The notes beneath the pieces are model-generated. The model was not told the origin of the DNA. It did no database searches and saw only the letters and a list, made by a program, of their open reading frames with translations. Position numbers and translations under genes: made by a program. DNA of 64,000 bases from assembly GCF_000716435.1 (NCBI RefSeq), contig NZ_JNWO01000012.1, forward strand, positions 124,001 through 188,000. Reading direction: 5' to 3'. This DNA is from Streptomyces xylophagus (lineage in GTDB: Bacteria > Actinomycetota > Actinomycetes > Streptomycetales > Streptomycetaceae). Below are positions 33,087 through 41,156 of this stretch, piece by piece (within the stretch, counting starts at the first letter, position 1; every line of letters begins with the position of its first letter).

Positions 33087-33509
33087 TCAGGGAGCGGTGA
33101 GTTGGGCGACGATCGACGCCCCGTCCAGCCAGACGTTCTCGCGGGAGATCTTGCCGTCCGTGAACTCGAAGACGTGCAGCATCCGGAAGGTGATCCGGCG
33201 GTTGTTGCCGGGGACGCCCAGCAGTGAGCCCGGGACCGTGCAGGTGATCAGGTCCTCGACGGTCGCCGCGTTCTCCGAGTAGTAGGTGTGGGTGCGCTCG
33301 GACTTCTCGGTGCGGATGTCCTGCACCAGCTGCTCGTAGCGCTCCTGCGCGGCGGAGATGCCGACCGCCGGGCCGCCCGGCCAGCCGACGGCGTCGTGCT
33401 CGATGTCCTCGGTGTAGACGGACACCGCCGCCGCCGGGTCCCCGTGTTCCTCGGCGAGCATGTGCGTGCCGATCAGTACTTCCATTTCCGCCGGTGTGAT
33501 GGAGCTCAT
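33087..33509 (-). CDS. NTF2-like / SnoaL-fold protein
   Basis: A 140-residue cone-shaped alpha+beta barrel protein. The pattern MEVLIGTHMLAEEHGDPAAAVSVYTEDIEHDAVGWPGGPAVGISAAQERYEQLV ... VFEFTDGKISRENVWLDGASIVAQL is typical of nuclear transport factor 2 family proteins, which act as small isomerases, hydrolases or ligand binders. GAGGAGG before ATG 33509 is the ribosome binding site. It is divergent from a TetR-type regulator, with an AT-rich palindromic region between them, and is probably its target. Confidence 0.85.
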   Translation of the reverse strand: MSSITPAEMEVLIGTHMLAEEHGDPAAAVSVYTEDIEHDAVGWPGGPAVGISAAQERYEQLVQDIRTEKSERTHTYYSENAATVEDLITCTVPGSLLGVPGNNRRITFRMLHVFEFTDGKISRENVWLDGASIVAQLTAP

Positions 33510-33562
33510 CGAGCTCCTCCTCTCGTCGTGCCGCGTGCCGGTCGGGCCGCGACCCCCGTTTG

Positions 33563-33599
33563 GTGAGACGGATATACTGTAATAAGAAAATTTTCTCAC
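33563..33599. promoter_or_regulatory. AT-rich divergent promoter/operator region
   Basis: GTGAGA (33563-33568) and TCTCAC (33594-33599) form an inverted repeat. Inside lies the perfect palindrome GAAAATTTTC (33586-33595) and a TATACT -10-like hexamer. This is one of the most AT-rich spots of the window and lies between NTF2-like gene and TetR gene. Confidence 0.55.
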
Positions 33600-33616
33600 G
33601 ACAAGAAGGTGTTCGC

Positions 33617-34243
33617 ATGTCCGAAGGCCGCAGCAGACAGAAACTGCGCACGCGCCGCGCGCTGACCGAGGCTGCGGTCGCCCTGATCCGCGAGGGCCGG
33701 ACGGTCACGATGGCCGAGGCCGCGGAGGCGGCCGAGGTGTCCCTGGCCACCGCGTACCGCTACTTCTCCAGCCCGCAGGAACTGCTCCAGGAGACCCAAC
33801 TCCTGGTCCGCACCCCCGACTTCACCGCCGATCTGCCCGCCGACCCGGCCGAGCGCCTCGACACGCTGATCTCCCGCGTCGCGGAGTTCCAGCTCGGCGA
33901 CGAGGCCATGTGGCGGTCCCTGGTGCGGGCCAGCCTCGAACGCTGGTTCACCCAGCACGAGCACGGGCAGGAGCAGGGCCAGGGGCACCGCGAGCCGGAG
34001 ATTCCCACCCGCAACCAGACCCGCCTCGGCTACACCCGCACCGCGCTCGAACCCCTCGCAGACACCCTCCCGTCCGACCTCCACCGCCGCCTGACCATGG
34101 CCGTCACCCTCGTCTACGGCGTGGAGGCGCTGATCTCGACCCGCGACGCCTGCGGACTCGACCCCGAGGAGGCGAGGGACGTGATGCGATGGGCGGCGAG
34201 CGCACTCCTGGAGAAGGCGATACGCGACGCACCGGACGAGTGA
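33617..34243 (+). CDS. TetR-family regulator
   Basis: A 208-residue regulator. The N-terminal helix-turn-helix (about 8-55) is RRALTEAAVALIREGRTVTMAEAAEAAEVSLATAYRYFSSPQELL. The ligand domain is divergent and has a hydrophilic His/Gln-rich insertion (HEHGQEQGQGHREPE). AAGAAGG upstream gives the ribosome binding site. It probably represses the NTF2-like gene via the palindromic region. The small phosphatase gene follows after three bases. Confidence 0.88.
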   Translation: MSEGRSRQKLRTRRALTEAAVALIREGRTVTMAEAAEAAEVSLATAYRYFSSPQELLQETQLLVRTPDFTADLPADPAERLDTLISRVAEFQLGDEAMWRSLVRASLERWFTQHEHGQEQGQGHREPEIPTRNQTRLGYTRTALEPLADTLPSDLHRRLTMAVTLVYGVEALISTRDACGLDPEEARDVMRWAASALLEKAIRDAPDE

Positions 34244-34246
34244 GAG

Positions 34247-34717
34247 ATGCCCGAGACCACAGAGGCATGGGACGAGCGGAACGCGGGCGTCCTACGCCTC
34301 CCCTCCGGCCGCCTGCTCCGGGGCCGCGGCCTGCGCCGCCCGCTCCCGGCCGACGGCCCGCTCCCGACGTACGGCGTGTATCTGCTCGGCCGGAAACCTC
34401 CCCAAGTCCCTTGGCAGGCACGGTGGTTGCGCTGGCCGGACTTCCGGCTGCCCGCCGACCGCGCCGAGGCGCACACGGTCCTCACCGAGGTCTGGCACCG
34501 CTCGCTCACCGAGCGCGTCGAGATCGCCTGCGCCGGCGGCCGGGGCCGCACCGGCACGGCACTCGCCTGCCTCGCGGTCCTCGACGGCGTACCGCCGCAA
34601 GAGGCGGTCGCCTACGTCCGCGCCCACTACGACCGGGACGCGGTGGAGACACCGTGGCAGCGGCGGTACGTACGACGGTTCGGGGCGCCTTCAGGGGCGG
34701 CGCGCACGGAAGCGTAG
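34247..34717 (+). CDS. small cysteine-based protein phosphatase-like protein
   Basis: A 156-residue protein. CAGGRGRTGTALACLAVL (Cys95, Arg101) is the Cx5R active-site loop of tyrosine/dual-specificity phosphatases. RWPDFRLPADRAEAHTVLTEVWHR could position a general-acid Asp (Asp65). It dephosphorylates proteins or small phosphates in the cytoplasm. It is three bases behind the TetR gene and likely co-transcribed with it. Confidence 0.8.
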   Translation: MPETTEAWDERNAGVLRLPSGRLLRGRGLRRPLPADGPLPTYGVYLLGRKPPQVPWQARWLRWPDFRLPADRAEAHTVLTEVWHRSLTERVEIACAGGRGRTGTALACLAVLDGVPPQEAVAYVRAHYDRDAVETPWQRRYVRRFGAPSGAARTEA

Positions 34718-34761
34718 GCCTCCGCACCGCGCCCACGACCCACGCCACCCCGGCACTACGG

Positions 34762-35289
34762 TCACAGGGCGAGTGTCATGAGGAGGCGGTGTTCGCCGGG
34801 CCCGAAGTAGTCCCTGATCACTCCATCCTCGGACGTGAACCCCAGCGAGCGGTACAGCATGATCGCGGTGGCGTTCGTCGGTTCCACCGTCAGGCGGACC
34901 TGGTGGACGCTCTCCGTGCGCAGTCGGCGCAGGGCCTCGACCATCAGGCGCCGGCCCAGCCCGCGCCCCTGCTGGTGGGGTGTGACGGCGAGGCTCATGA
35001 TCCAACTCACGTAGCCGTCCGAGGTGTTGACGAAGAGGATGTAGCCGAGCAGACCCTCGCCGTCGTCGAGGACGAGGATGCGGTCGCCGTAGATGTCGCA
35101 CAACTGTCGGAGCACGAAGGCGGGGTACGGCTCCTCGGGGAAGGCCTCCCTGTCCACGCGCAGGAGCTCGGGCAGATCGGCCTCGGTGATGCCCCTCAGG
35201 GTCAGGTGGCGGTCGGCACGGTCGGCGAAGAACGCCTGGTCAGTGCGGCGACCGAGAGGAGGGAAACGTTCCTCCGGGAAAGCCGTCAT
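34762..35289 (-). CDS. GNAT-family N-acetyltransferase
   Basis: A 175-residue protein. The start at ATG 35289 is set by AGGAGG eight bases upstream. LTLRGITEADLPELLRVDREAFPEEPYP is the typical first strand and helix; VSWIMSLAVTPHQQGRGLGRRLM holds the acetyl-CoA loop Q/RxxGxG/A. VEPTNATAIMLYRSLGFTSEDGVIRDYF completes motif B. The shape resembles RimI-type protein acetyltransferases, but the substrate is unknown. Its 3' end faces the phosphatase gene. Confidence 0.87.
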   Translation of the reverse strand: MTAFPEERFPPLGRRTDQAFFADRADRHLTLRGITEADLPELLRVDREAFPEEPYPAFVLRQLCDIYGDRILVLDDGEGLLGYILFVNTSDGYVSWIMSLAVTPHQQGRGLGRRLMVEALRRLRTESVHQVRLTVEPTNATAIMLYRSLGFTSEDGVIRDYFGPGEHRLLMTLAL

Positions 35290-35376
35290 ACTGCCTCCTG
35301 CGGGGAGAGGGCCGAGCGCGTGGTGCCACTCGTACGGGTGGTGGGAGTGGGACGTGAACCATCTTCCTTTCCGGTG

Positions 35377-35397
35377 TGTTCGACAGGGTTCCGAACA
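35377..35397. promoter_or_regulatory. inverted repeat in the upstream region of the six-gene cluster
   Basis: TGTTCG (35377-35382) and CGAACA (35392-35397) flank nine bases. The 275-bp region 35290-35564 is clearly less GC-rich than its surroundings, has no credible gene, and must contain the promoters of the acetyltransferase and of the cluster starting at 35565. Confidence 0.4.
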
Positions 35398-35564
35398 TCT
35401 TGAGTGGGGCAATCCGGCAGTTCAAGGCCGAATCAGGTCGGATGAATGTAATCGCCGCGATGCGCCCCCTGTGCATCAGGGCCGCAGATCAGTCATGCCC
35501 CAAGGGTTTCGGCTCATTGACGAAAGGGTATCCTCCTTGCCTGCGATGTTGGTATCGTGGCGAA

Positions 35565-36392
35565 ATGACCGTGAGATCTCCGGGGGGCAACCAGGTGAAG
35601 AATGCAGACGTCGCCTGGGATGCATTCGACCCGATCGCCTATGTTGATCACAACTACCGCGACTTACAGGCGGAGGACGCGGAGATCCTTCCCATCCTTC
35701 GGGATCATTTCGGCGGTCATTTTCAGAAGCAGGATGCCGGCCCGGTTTCGGGTATCGACGTAGGCTCGGGTGCCAACCTCTACCCCGCGCTCTCCATGAT
35801 GCCGTGGTGTGACGACGTGACGCTCTTCGAGCACTCGCCCACGAACGTGGAGTACCTCGAGAGCCAACTCGACTGCTATGACGGGAACTGGGACCAGTTC
35901 TGGAGCGTCCTGTGCAAGAACGAGACGTATGGTTCCTTCCTCGTCGACCCGCGTGAGCAGTTCCGCAAGGTCGTCAAGGTCGAGCAGGGCAATATCTTCG
36001 GGCTCGAGCCGTTCGGCGGCCGGTGGTCCGTGGGGACGATGTTCTTCGTCGCCGAGTCGATGACCTCCTCCCGTGCCGAGTTCACCCTGGGTGTGGAGCG
36101 CTTCATGCGCGCCCTGGCCCCAGGGGCCCCTTTCGCCGCAGCTTTCATGGAACATTCAAAGGGTTATTACACGGGGGACAAGTTCTTTCCGGCGTGCGAC
36201 GTGGGAGAATCCGAGGTGCGGGCGAGTCTCCGACCCTTCTCGAATGATTTCGAGGTGTACCGGCTGAAAACCGAACCAAAACTGCGTGCCGGATATTCTG
36301 GAATGATCCTTTCCTATGGCTGGCGCGGAAATGGTGAATTATCACAACAGAAGAGGGATATTCCTCGACTGAGGGCAGTGCGGTCTGTGTGA
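35565..36392 (+). CDS. SAM-dependent methyltransferase, SCO2525 family (NNMT/PNMT-like)
   Basis: A 275-residue class I methyltransferase. VSGIDVGSGANLYPALSMMPWCDDVTLFEHSPTN contains motif I (Asp65-Gly69) and the acidic end of strand 2 that holds the ribose. The N-terminus WDAFDPIAYVDHNYRDL and the C-terminal MEHSKGYYTGDKFFPACDV resemble nicotinamide/phenylethanolamine N-methyltransferases, so a small amine acceptor is plausible. First gene of a six-gene run; the next starts 11 bp later. ATG 35565 is used; GTG 35595 behind GGGGGG is a good alternative (265 residues). Substrate unknown. The upstream half of the gene is less GC-rich than its neighbours. Confidence 0.85.
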   Translation: MTVRSPGGNQVKNADVAWDAFDPIAYVDHNYRDLQAEDAEILPILRDHFGGHFQKQDAGPVSGIDVGSGANLYPALSMMPWCDDVTLFEHSPTNVEYLESQLDCYDGNWDQFWSVLCKNETYGSFLVDPREQFRKVVKVEQGNIFGLEPFGGRWSVGTMFFVAESMTSSRAEFTLGVERFMRALAPGAPFAAAFMEHSKGYYTGDKFFPACDVGESEVRASLRPFSNDFEVYRLKTEPKLRAGYSGMILSYGWRGNGELSQQKRDIPRLRAVRSV

Positions 36393-36402
36393 GGGGCATG
36401 GA

Positions 36403-38244
36403 ATGCGGATCAAGCCGCGCCAGCATCTGCTGGACATCTGGCAGGCGGTCGCCCGCCACTCCTTCGACGACAGCGAGTGGGCGTGGGGCAAATGGGGTGG
36501 GGAGAGCAGCGTCGCCGATGCGGAGCGCCTGCTCTGCCTGCTGTATCCGGCGACAGAACTGCCGTCGTTCCGGCTGGACGACCCGGACACCACACAGGCC
36601 GACGTCCAGCAGGCGCTGAAGCGGGCGGGCGGTCGGCAGGACATTCCGGCCGGCCTCGTCATGGCCGCGGCCCAGTTCATGCGTACCCACACCGACGACA
36701 AGCGGCCCACGTTCGCGGGTGGTTACTACTTCCACTCCCGGGACACCGAGAAGGGCCTCACCGACGAGCAGCGTCAACTCGGCGTCGTGGACTCGTTCTC
36801 GATGTCCATCACCCTCTGTCTGGCCCTGCTCGGCTTCCTCAAGGTCTACGAGTCCAAGACCCGCCGCAGCGACATGCAGGAGACGATCAGGGAACTGAAG
36901 ATCTCGACCAGCAACCGGCTCACCGCCGCCATGGTGAGCCTGCTGCGGTCGTTCACGGTCAACGTCTACGACACCGACTCCTCCCAGGGCCAGACACTCT
37001 GCGAACTCCTCGGCCAGGGACGGCTGTCGCAGCGCCAGGTGCTGGAGAAGTTCCAGAAGCAGTTCCGGCCGCTGCGCGCCGCGATCAGTGAGAGCTTCGT
37101 CCTCGGCGTCGACGTACAGGAAGCGCTCGACGACGACAACCAGCTCTTCGAATGCGGCTGGGCCTGGAGCCTGGTGCGGGACGCGCCGGAGGTGGAGACC
37201 GAGGAAGCCATCGGGCCGCAGCCCGTCGGCGTCGCCAACCCGGTGCCGTACCTCTATTTCACTGTGGTCGCGCTCGACGGCATCCAGGACCTGTTCTCGG
37301 ACCGCACCCTGACGCTGGGCCTGCTCAACACCGAACAGCAGAAGCTCGCCGAGGCGCTGCGGCTGCGCTGGGAGATCACCCAGCAGTACTGGTCGCGCAT
37401 CGCCCGCTTCGACCGCGACCGCTGGCCGCTGGAGGACATCCCCTGGCGTACGACGGGACAGAAGCTGGAGTCCGAGTACTTCTCCCTCTCCGTCGCCGCG
37501 ATCCTCGTCCACGACCTGATGCGGCGCCGGGCCACCGACGACGACCTCACCCGCACGGTCAGCGTCATGGAGCGCCTCGCCGAACGCGGCCGTATCACCA
37601 GCCGGATGACCCGCGACGACCCCATGATCCAGCTGCACAACCCGGGCGTCACCCTGCCCCTGCAGGGCGGCGGCACCATCGGCCCGCCGATGGACTGGAC
37701 GATGAGCGACTTCTCGGCCCAACTGCTCAAGCGGACCGTCCAGTTGTGCACGCTCTCCCGCAACCTCTCCGCCCACGACCGACTGCTCAACCTCGCCGAG
37801 GACATCTTCGGCCACGTCTGGCGACGGCGGATGGGCGACGGCGAGGGGACCGGCCTGTGGGACAACGTGCACGCCGCCTACCCGGAGACCGCCCTCACCG
37901 AGGGGCCGGTGTCCTGGAGCATCACCGAGCGCGTCACCGAGGTGATGGTCCAGGTCCACAACATGTACGCGCAGCCCCCGATCCGCAGTCTCGAACTGGC
38001 GGAGCTGGCAAGGGCGTTGCTCAGCGAGTCCACCCACCTCCTCGGCAACGAACAGATGGCGCCCGCGCCCAACTCCGACGGAAAACGCGGTATGCAACTC
38101 AGGGGAATCGAAGTCAAGTTACGCCGCGCCCGCGCCCTGGTGGACGAACAGCCGGGCACCGCCTACTCGTTGGCGCTCGATGTGCTGGGCCAGCTCGACG
38201 CACTCGTCCGGGCCCGCGAAGCCGCCGTGGTTCAGGGAGTGTGA
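36403..38244 (+). CDS. SCO2524-family protein, large helical protein of unknown function
   Basis: A 613-residue soluble protein, predicted almost entirely helical, with no signal peptide and no enzyme motif that I recognise. It opens MRIKPRQHLLDIWQAVARHSFDDSEWAWGKWGG. Two regions stand out: KRPTFAGGYYFHSRDTEKGLTDEQRQLGVVDSFSMSITLCLALLGFLKVYE (about 105-155) and a basic-acidic central part. The C-terminal 120 residues have heptad-like spacing. It sits between the methyltransferase and a ParA-like ATPase and could be the scaffold of the cluster. The family is conserved in Streptomyces; I know of no assigned role. Confidence 0.8.
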   Translation: MRIKPRQHLLDIWQAVARHSFDDSEWAWGKWGGESSVADAERLLCLLYPATELPSFRLDDPDTTQADVQQALKRAGGRQDIPAGLVMAAAQFMRTHTDDKRPTFAGGYYFHSRDTEKGLTDEQRQLGVVDSFSMSITLCLALLGFLKVYESKTRRSDMQETIRELKISTSNRLTAAMVSLLRSFTVNVYDTDSSQGQTLCELLGQGRLSQRQVLEKFQKQFRPLRAAISESFVLGVDVQEALDDDNQLFECGWAWSLVRDAPEVETEEAIGPQPVGVANPVPYLYFTVVALDGIQDLFSDRTLTLGLLNTEQQKLAEALRLRWEITQQYWSRIARFDRDRWPLEDIPWRTTGQKLESEYFSLSVAAILVHDLMRRRATDDDLTRTVSVMERLAERGRITSRMTRDDPMIQLHNPGVTLPLQGGGTIGPPMDWTMSDFSAQLLKRTVQLCTLSRNLSAHDRLLNLAEDIFGHVWRRRMGDGEGTGLWDNVHAAYPETALTEGPVSWSITERVTEVMVQVHNMYAQPPIRSLELAELARALLSESTHLLGNEQMAPAPNSDGKRGMQLRGIEVKLRRARALVDEQPGTAYSLALDVLGQLDALVRAREAAVVQGV

Positions 38245-38247
38245 GCG

Positions 38248-39165
38248 GTGCTGATCTTCGCCGCCTCCGACAAGGGAGGCACCGGCCGCTCCGTGACCAG
38301 CGCCAACCTCGCCTACCAGCGGGCGCTGACGGGAGACGACGTCTGCTATCTGGACTTCGACTTCGGCTCGCCCACCGCCTCGGCCGTCTTCGACGTGCCC
38401 GACGCCCGCCAGGCCGCCGAGGACCGCGGACTGCACTCCTACCTGATAGGCGAGACCAGCGAACCGGTCCGGATCGACGTCTGGGCGGACACCGAGCACC
38501 GGGTACTGCGCAACCAGCCGCCCGGAGCAGGCCGGTTGATCCTGATGCCCGGCAACCTCAGCGGCGGCGAGTTCGCCACCACCGGGGAGAACCTGCGGCG
38601 CTGCGTGGACCTGCTGCTGCGCCTCAACAGCGAGTTCGACCTGATCATCGTCGACCTCAGCGCCGGCCGCAGCTACGCCGTCGAGATGGCCCTGATGGCC
38701 ACCGCGCAGCGGGAGTTGAGCGGTATCGAGGCCCGCTGGCTGGTCTTCCACCGCTGGACCCGCCAGCACGTGGAGGCCGCGGCCGGCCTGGTCTACGGCA
38801 AGCGCGGCATCCTCGCGCACGGCGTCGCCAGCGGCCACGACGAGGACGCGCTGCGCGGCGCCATCCGCTTCGTGCGGGCCGCCGTACCCGACCCTGACTC
38901 GGCGCTCTGGTCGCAGGCCACGCCCACCCAGTCGGCGTGGATGGAGCAGTGCGACACCGAGCTGAAGCAGCTCGCCTCGCACCACGGCATCGGGTACAGC
39001 CAGGTGCTCGGCTCGGTGCCGCTGGAGCCGGTCCTGCAGTGGCGTGAGCAACTCATCACCGACGAGGACGTGTTGGACAGCCAGATCGCCACCATGGAGA
39101 CCTGGCAGGCGCTGAGCGACCTGGCCGCGCGGCTCACCGACGACAAGTACTGGGAGGAGGCATGA
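38248..39165 (+). CDS. ParA/MinD-like ATPase with variant P-loop (SCO2523 family)
   Basis: A 305-residue SIMIBI-class protein starting with GTG. The deviant Walker A SDKGGTGRSVTSAN keeps the signature Lys9, but the usual catalytic Lys of GK[S/T] is Arg14. YLDFDFGSPTA (35-43) is the switch I / A' motif and LIIVDLSAG (Asp136) the Walker B strand. Nucleotide binding is likely, hydrolysis perhaps weak or absent. No membrane-targeting C-terminal helix is evident. Related ATPases place other proteins in the cell or act as assembly switches. It is four bases behind the 613-residue protein and overlaps the next gene by four bases. Confidence 0.85.
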   Translation: MLIFAASDKGGTGRSVTSANLAYQRALTGDDVCYLDFDFGSPTASAVFDVPDARQAAEDRGLHSYLIGETSEPVRIDVWADTEHRVLRNQPPGAGRLILMPGNLSGGEFATTGENLRRCVDLLLRLNSEFDLIIVDLSAGRSYAVEMALMATAQRELSGIEARWLVFHRWTRQHVEAAAGLVYGKRGILAHGVASGHDEDALRGAIRFVRAAVPDPDSALWSQATPTQSAWMEQCDTELKQLASHHGIGYSQVLGSVPLEPVLQWREQLITDEDVLDSQIATMETWQALSDLAARLTDDKYWEEA

Positions 39166-40145
39166 CGGAAGCCGTCTTCCGGGAGACCACCGCGGACCCG
39201 GGCACCCAGTCCGTGCCGTTGGCCCATCTCTCACTGGAGTTGGGCCACCTCTACATGGAGGACTTCGAGGCGGGCCCCGAGCGACTGCGCGAGCATTTCG
39301 CCGAGGTGCGGATCTGGGTGGACGCGGCCCGCGCCTCCGCCGCCCGCCGCATCGGCGGCAAACGCCCGCGCGTCAGTACGTGCTTCCTGATCGACGACTA
39401 CTTCAGCCGCTTCTCCACCCCCGCCGAACTCATCCCGCTGGTCCTCGAAGAGGCGGAGCGGGCCGGCGTCGTCATCGACTACCTCGCCCGCGAGTCGGGT
39501 TGCGCGGTCGCCGACCGGATCGAGCTGGCCGAGTCCGTCATGCACCGCCTGGTGGAGTCGCCGCCGCCGGGCAGCCACGGCTCCCGGCCACCCGTCAGCC
39601 AGACCGGCTGGCTCGCCAACGGCCAGCGCACCAGCCCGAACCGCAGCGCCCTCGCCGAGATCGTCACCTGGCAGCCGCCCCAGGAGACCGCCGCCCGCAA
39701 CCACTCGGTCTTCATGGACGTCGAGCTGTGGTCCGAGACGGACAAGGGCCGCCTGTGGTCCTGCCCGTTCCTGGCCGCCGTATGGCAGTTGGCCCGCCTC
39801 GGTCTGCTACGGCACCTCGGTGAGCCCGTGCTGGTCCCGAAGCCGTGGACCGGCGGGGAGTTCCCGCAGGACTGGGACCGGCTGCCGCCGCTGCTCAAAC
39901 TCAACGACTCCCGGGTCGCCTTCAGCGCCTACCGCACCTGCACGCTGATGGCGAACCGGTTCCTCGCCGTGGAGGACGCCGTACGGCTCATCCTCGACCA
40001 GGTGGACGTCGACTCCGAGGCACTCCAACAGGTCGCCAAGCGGTCCGCGGCCGAAGGTGTCGCGGTACCGGAGGCGGTGGCGCAGCGCGCCACGTACGTC
40101 TTCTACGAGGAGCCCGCCAACCCCTCGTCGCCCGACGGGAGTTGA
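39162..40145 (+). CDS. SCO2522-family protein of unknown function
   Basis: A 327-residue protein overlapping the ATPase gene by four bases (ATGA), so it is made in fixed ratio to it. SVPLAHLSLELGHLYMEDFEAG and KRPRVSTCFLIDDYFSRFSTPAELIPLVLEEAERAGVVIDYLARESGCAVAD look like an alpha/beta fold with an acidic strand end (IDDYF) that could bind metal. TSPNRSALAEIVTWQPPQETAARNHSVFMDVELW is another conserved-looking block. No known catalytic motif. Likely partner of the ATPase. Confidence 0.8.
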   Translation: MTEAVFRETTADPGTQSVPLAHLSLELGHLYMEDFEAGPERLREHFAEVRIWVDAARASAARRIGGKRPRVSTCFLIDDYFSRFSTPAELIPLVLEEAERAGVVIDYLARESGCAVADRIELAESVMHRLVESPPPGSHGSRPPVSQTGWLANGQRTSPNRSALAEIVTWQPPQETAARNHSVFMDVELWSETDKGRLWSCPFLAAVWQLARLGLLRHLGEPVLVPKPWTGGEFPQDWDRLPPLLKLNDSRVAFSAYRTCTLMANRFLAVEDAVRLILDQVDVDSEALQQVAKRSAAEGVAVPEAVAQRATYVFYEEPANPSSPDGS

Positions 40146-40146
40146 G

Positions 40147-41115
40147 ATGGCGACCCCGGGACGGTCCGCGCGTTCGGTCCTCGCCTGCGGCGAGGTGCGC
40201 ACCGGTCTGCTGCCGTCCTTCCAGGCACTGGACGGCCGGGCCGCCGCCCAACTGCTCAGGCTGCGCGCCGACGAACACGTCCGGGTCTCCGAGCGGCCCA
40301 ACCTCTACGCCCTGTCGCCCGAGGTCCTGACGGGCGTGGACTGCCGGCTGCCCACGTCGAACGGCGCCAAGGTCAGGGGCGTCGGTACGGTGATCGCCCG
40401 CGCCGCGCTCACCGAGGGCCGGGTCCTGCAGTCCACCGCCTACTTCAGCGCCCCGGCCGACGGCCCCGACGTACGCCGTCCCTGGGGGCACTACCTCGTC
40501 CGGCCCGGGGTGGTCGAACCGTTCGGGAAACTGCCCGAACAGGCCACCGCGGACGGCGTGTTGCGCGGTGGCGGGCGTGGCGATCTGGACCTGGGGATGA
40601 TCTCCGAGGGCCTGCTGGCGCAACTGGTGCGCCACCCGCTCCTGGACCACAAGGCGCCGTTCAAGTCCCGCCGTACGCACCTGCGTTGGGCCGCGCGGCG
40701 GACACCCGAGGGCCAGGAGCCGGCACTGGACCGCTTCACGCTGGCCCAGGACGGGCTGCGGACCGTCGAGTTGAGGGTGCCGGAGAGCATCCCGGCCGGC
40801 GCGGTCGCGGGGCTGTGCGAAGACCTCGCGTTGCACGACTGGCTTTTGACGACGGTGGTGCACATGCTGGAGAACAGCCGGCTCGGCGCGGCGGACGGGC
40901 CCGCGGCGGTCCTGGCACTGCGCCCCGCCGTGGATCACCTGCTGCATCTGTGGATGCCGCGCGCACACGTGGACCGCGCGCTGGGACACCTGTGGGACGT
41001 ACTGGAGCGGGAACCCGGCTTCAGCCGCCAATGGGAGAACCTTCGCCAGCGTATTCGGGACCAACTGGCCATACAGGCCATTCCGTTGCTGCACCAGGCA
41101 CTGAGCACGCGCTGA
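40147..41115 (+). CDS. SCO2521-family protein of unknown function
   Basis: A 322-residue soluble protein whose ATG follows the previous stop by one base. It begins SVLACGEVRTGLLPSFQALDGRAAAQLLRLRADEHVRVSERPNLYALSPEVLTGVDC, a strand-rich part. A helical C-terminal half contains RHPLLDHKAPFKSRRTHLRWAARR and ends in a bundle with HLLHLWMPRAHVDRALGHLWDVLE. No enzyme motif is recognisable. Fifth gene of the cluster. Confidence 0.8.
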   Translation: MATPGRSARSVLACGEVRTGLLPSFQALDGRAAAQLLRLRADEHVRVSERPNLYALSPEVLTGVDCRLPTSNGAKVRGVGTVIARAALTEGRVLQSTAYFSAPADGPDVRRPWGHYLVRPGVVEPFGKLPEQATADGVLRGGGRGDLDLGMISEGLLAQLVRHPLLDHKAPFKSRRTHLRWAARRTPEGQEPALDRFTLAQDGLRTVELRVPESIPAGAVAGLCEDLALHDWLLTTVVHMLENSRLGAADGPAAVLALRPAVDHLLHLWMPRAHVDRALGHLWDVLEREPGFSRQWENLRQRIRDQLAIQAIPLLHQALSTR

Positions 41116-41156
41116 CGGGGCGGCACGAACCGCATCACCGACGGGGGAGGCTCGAC

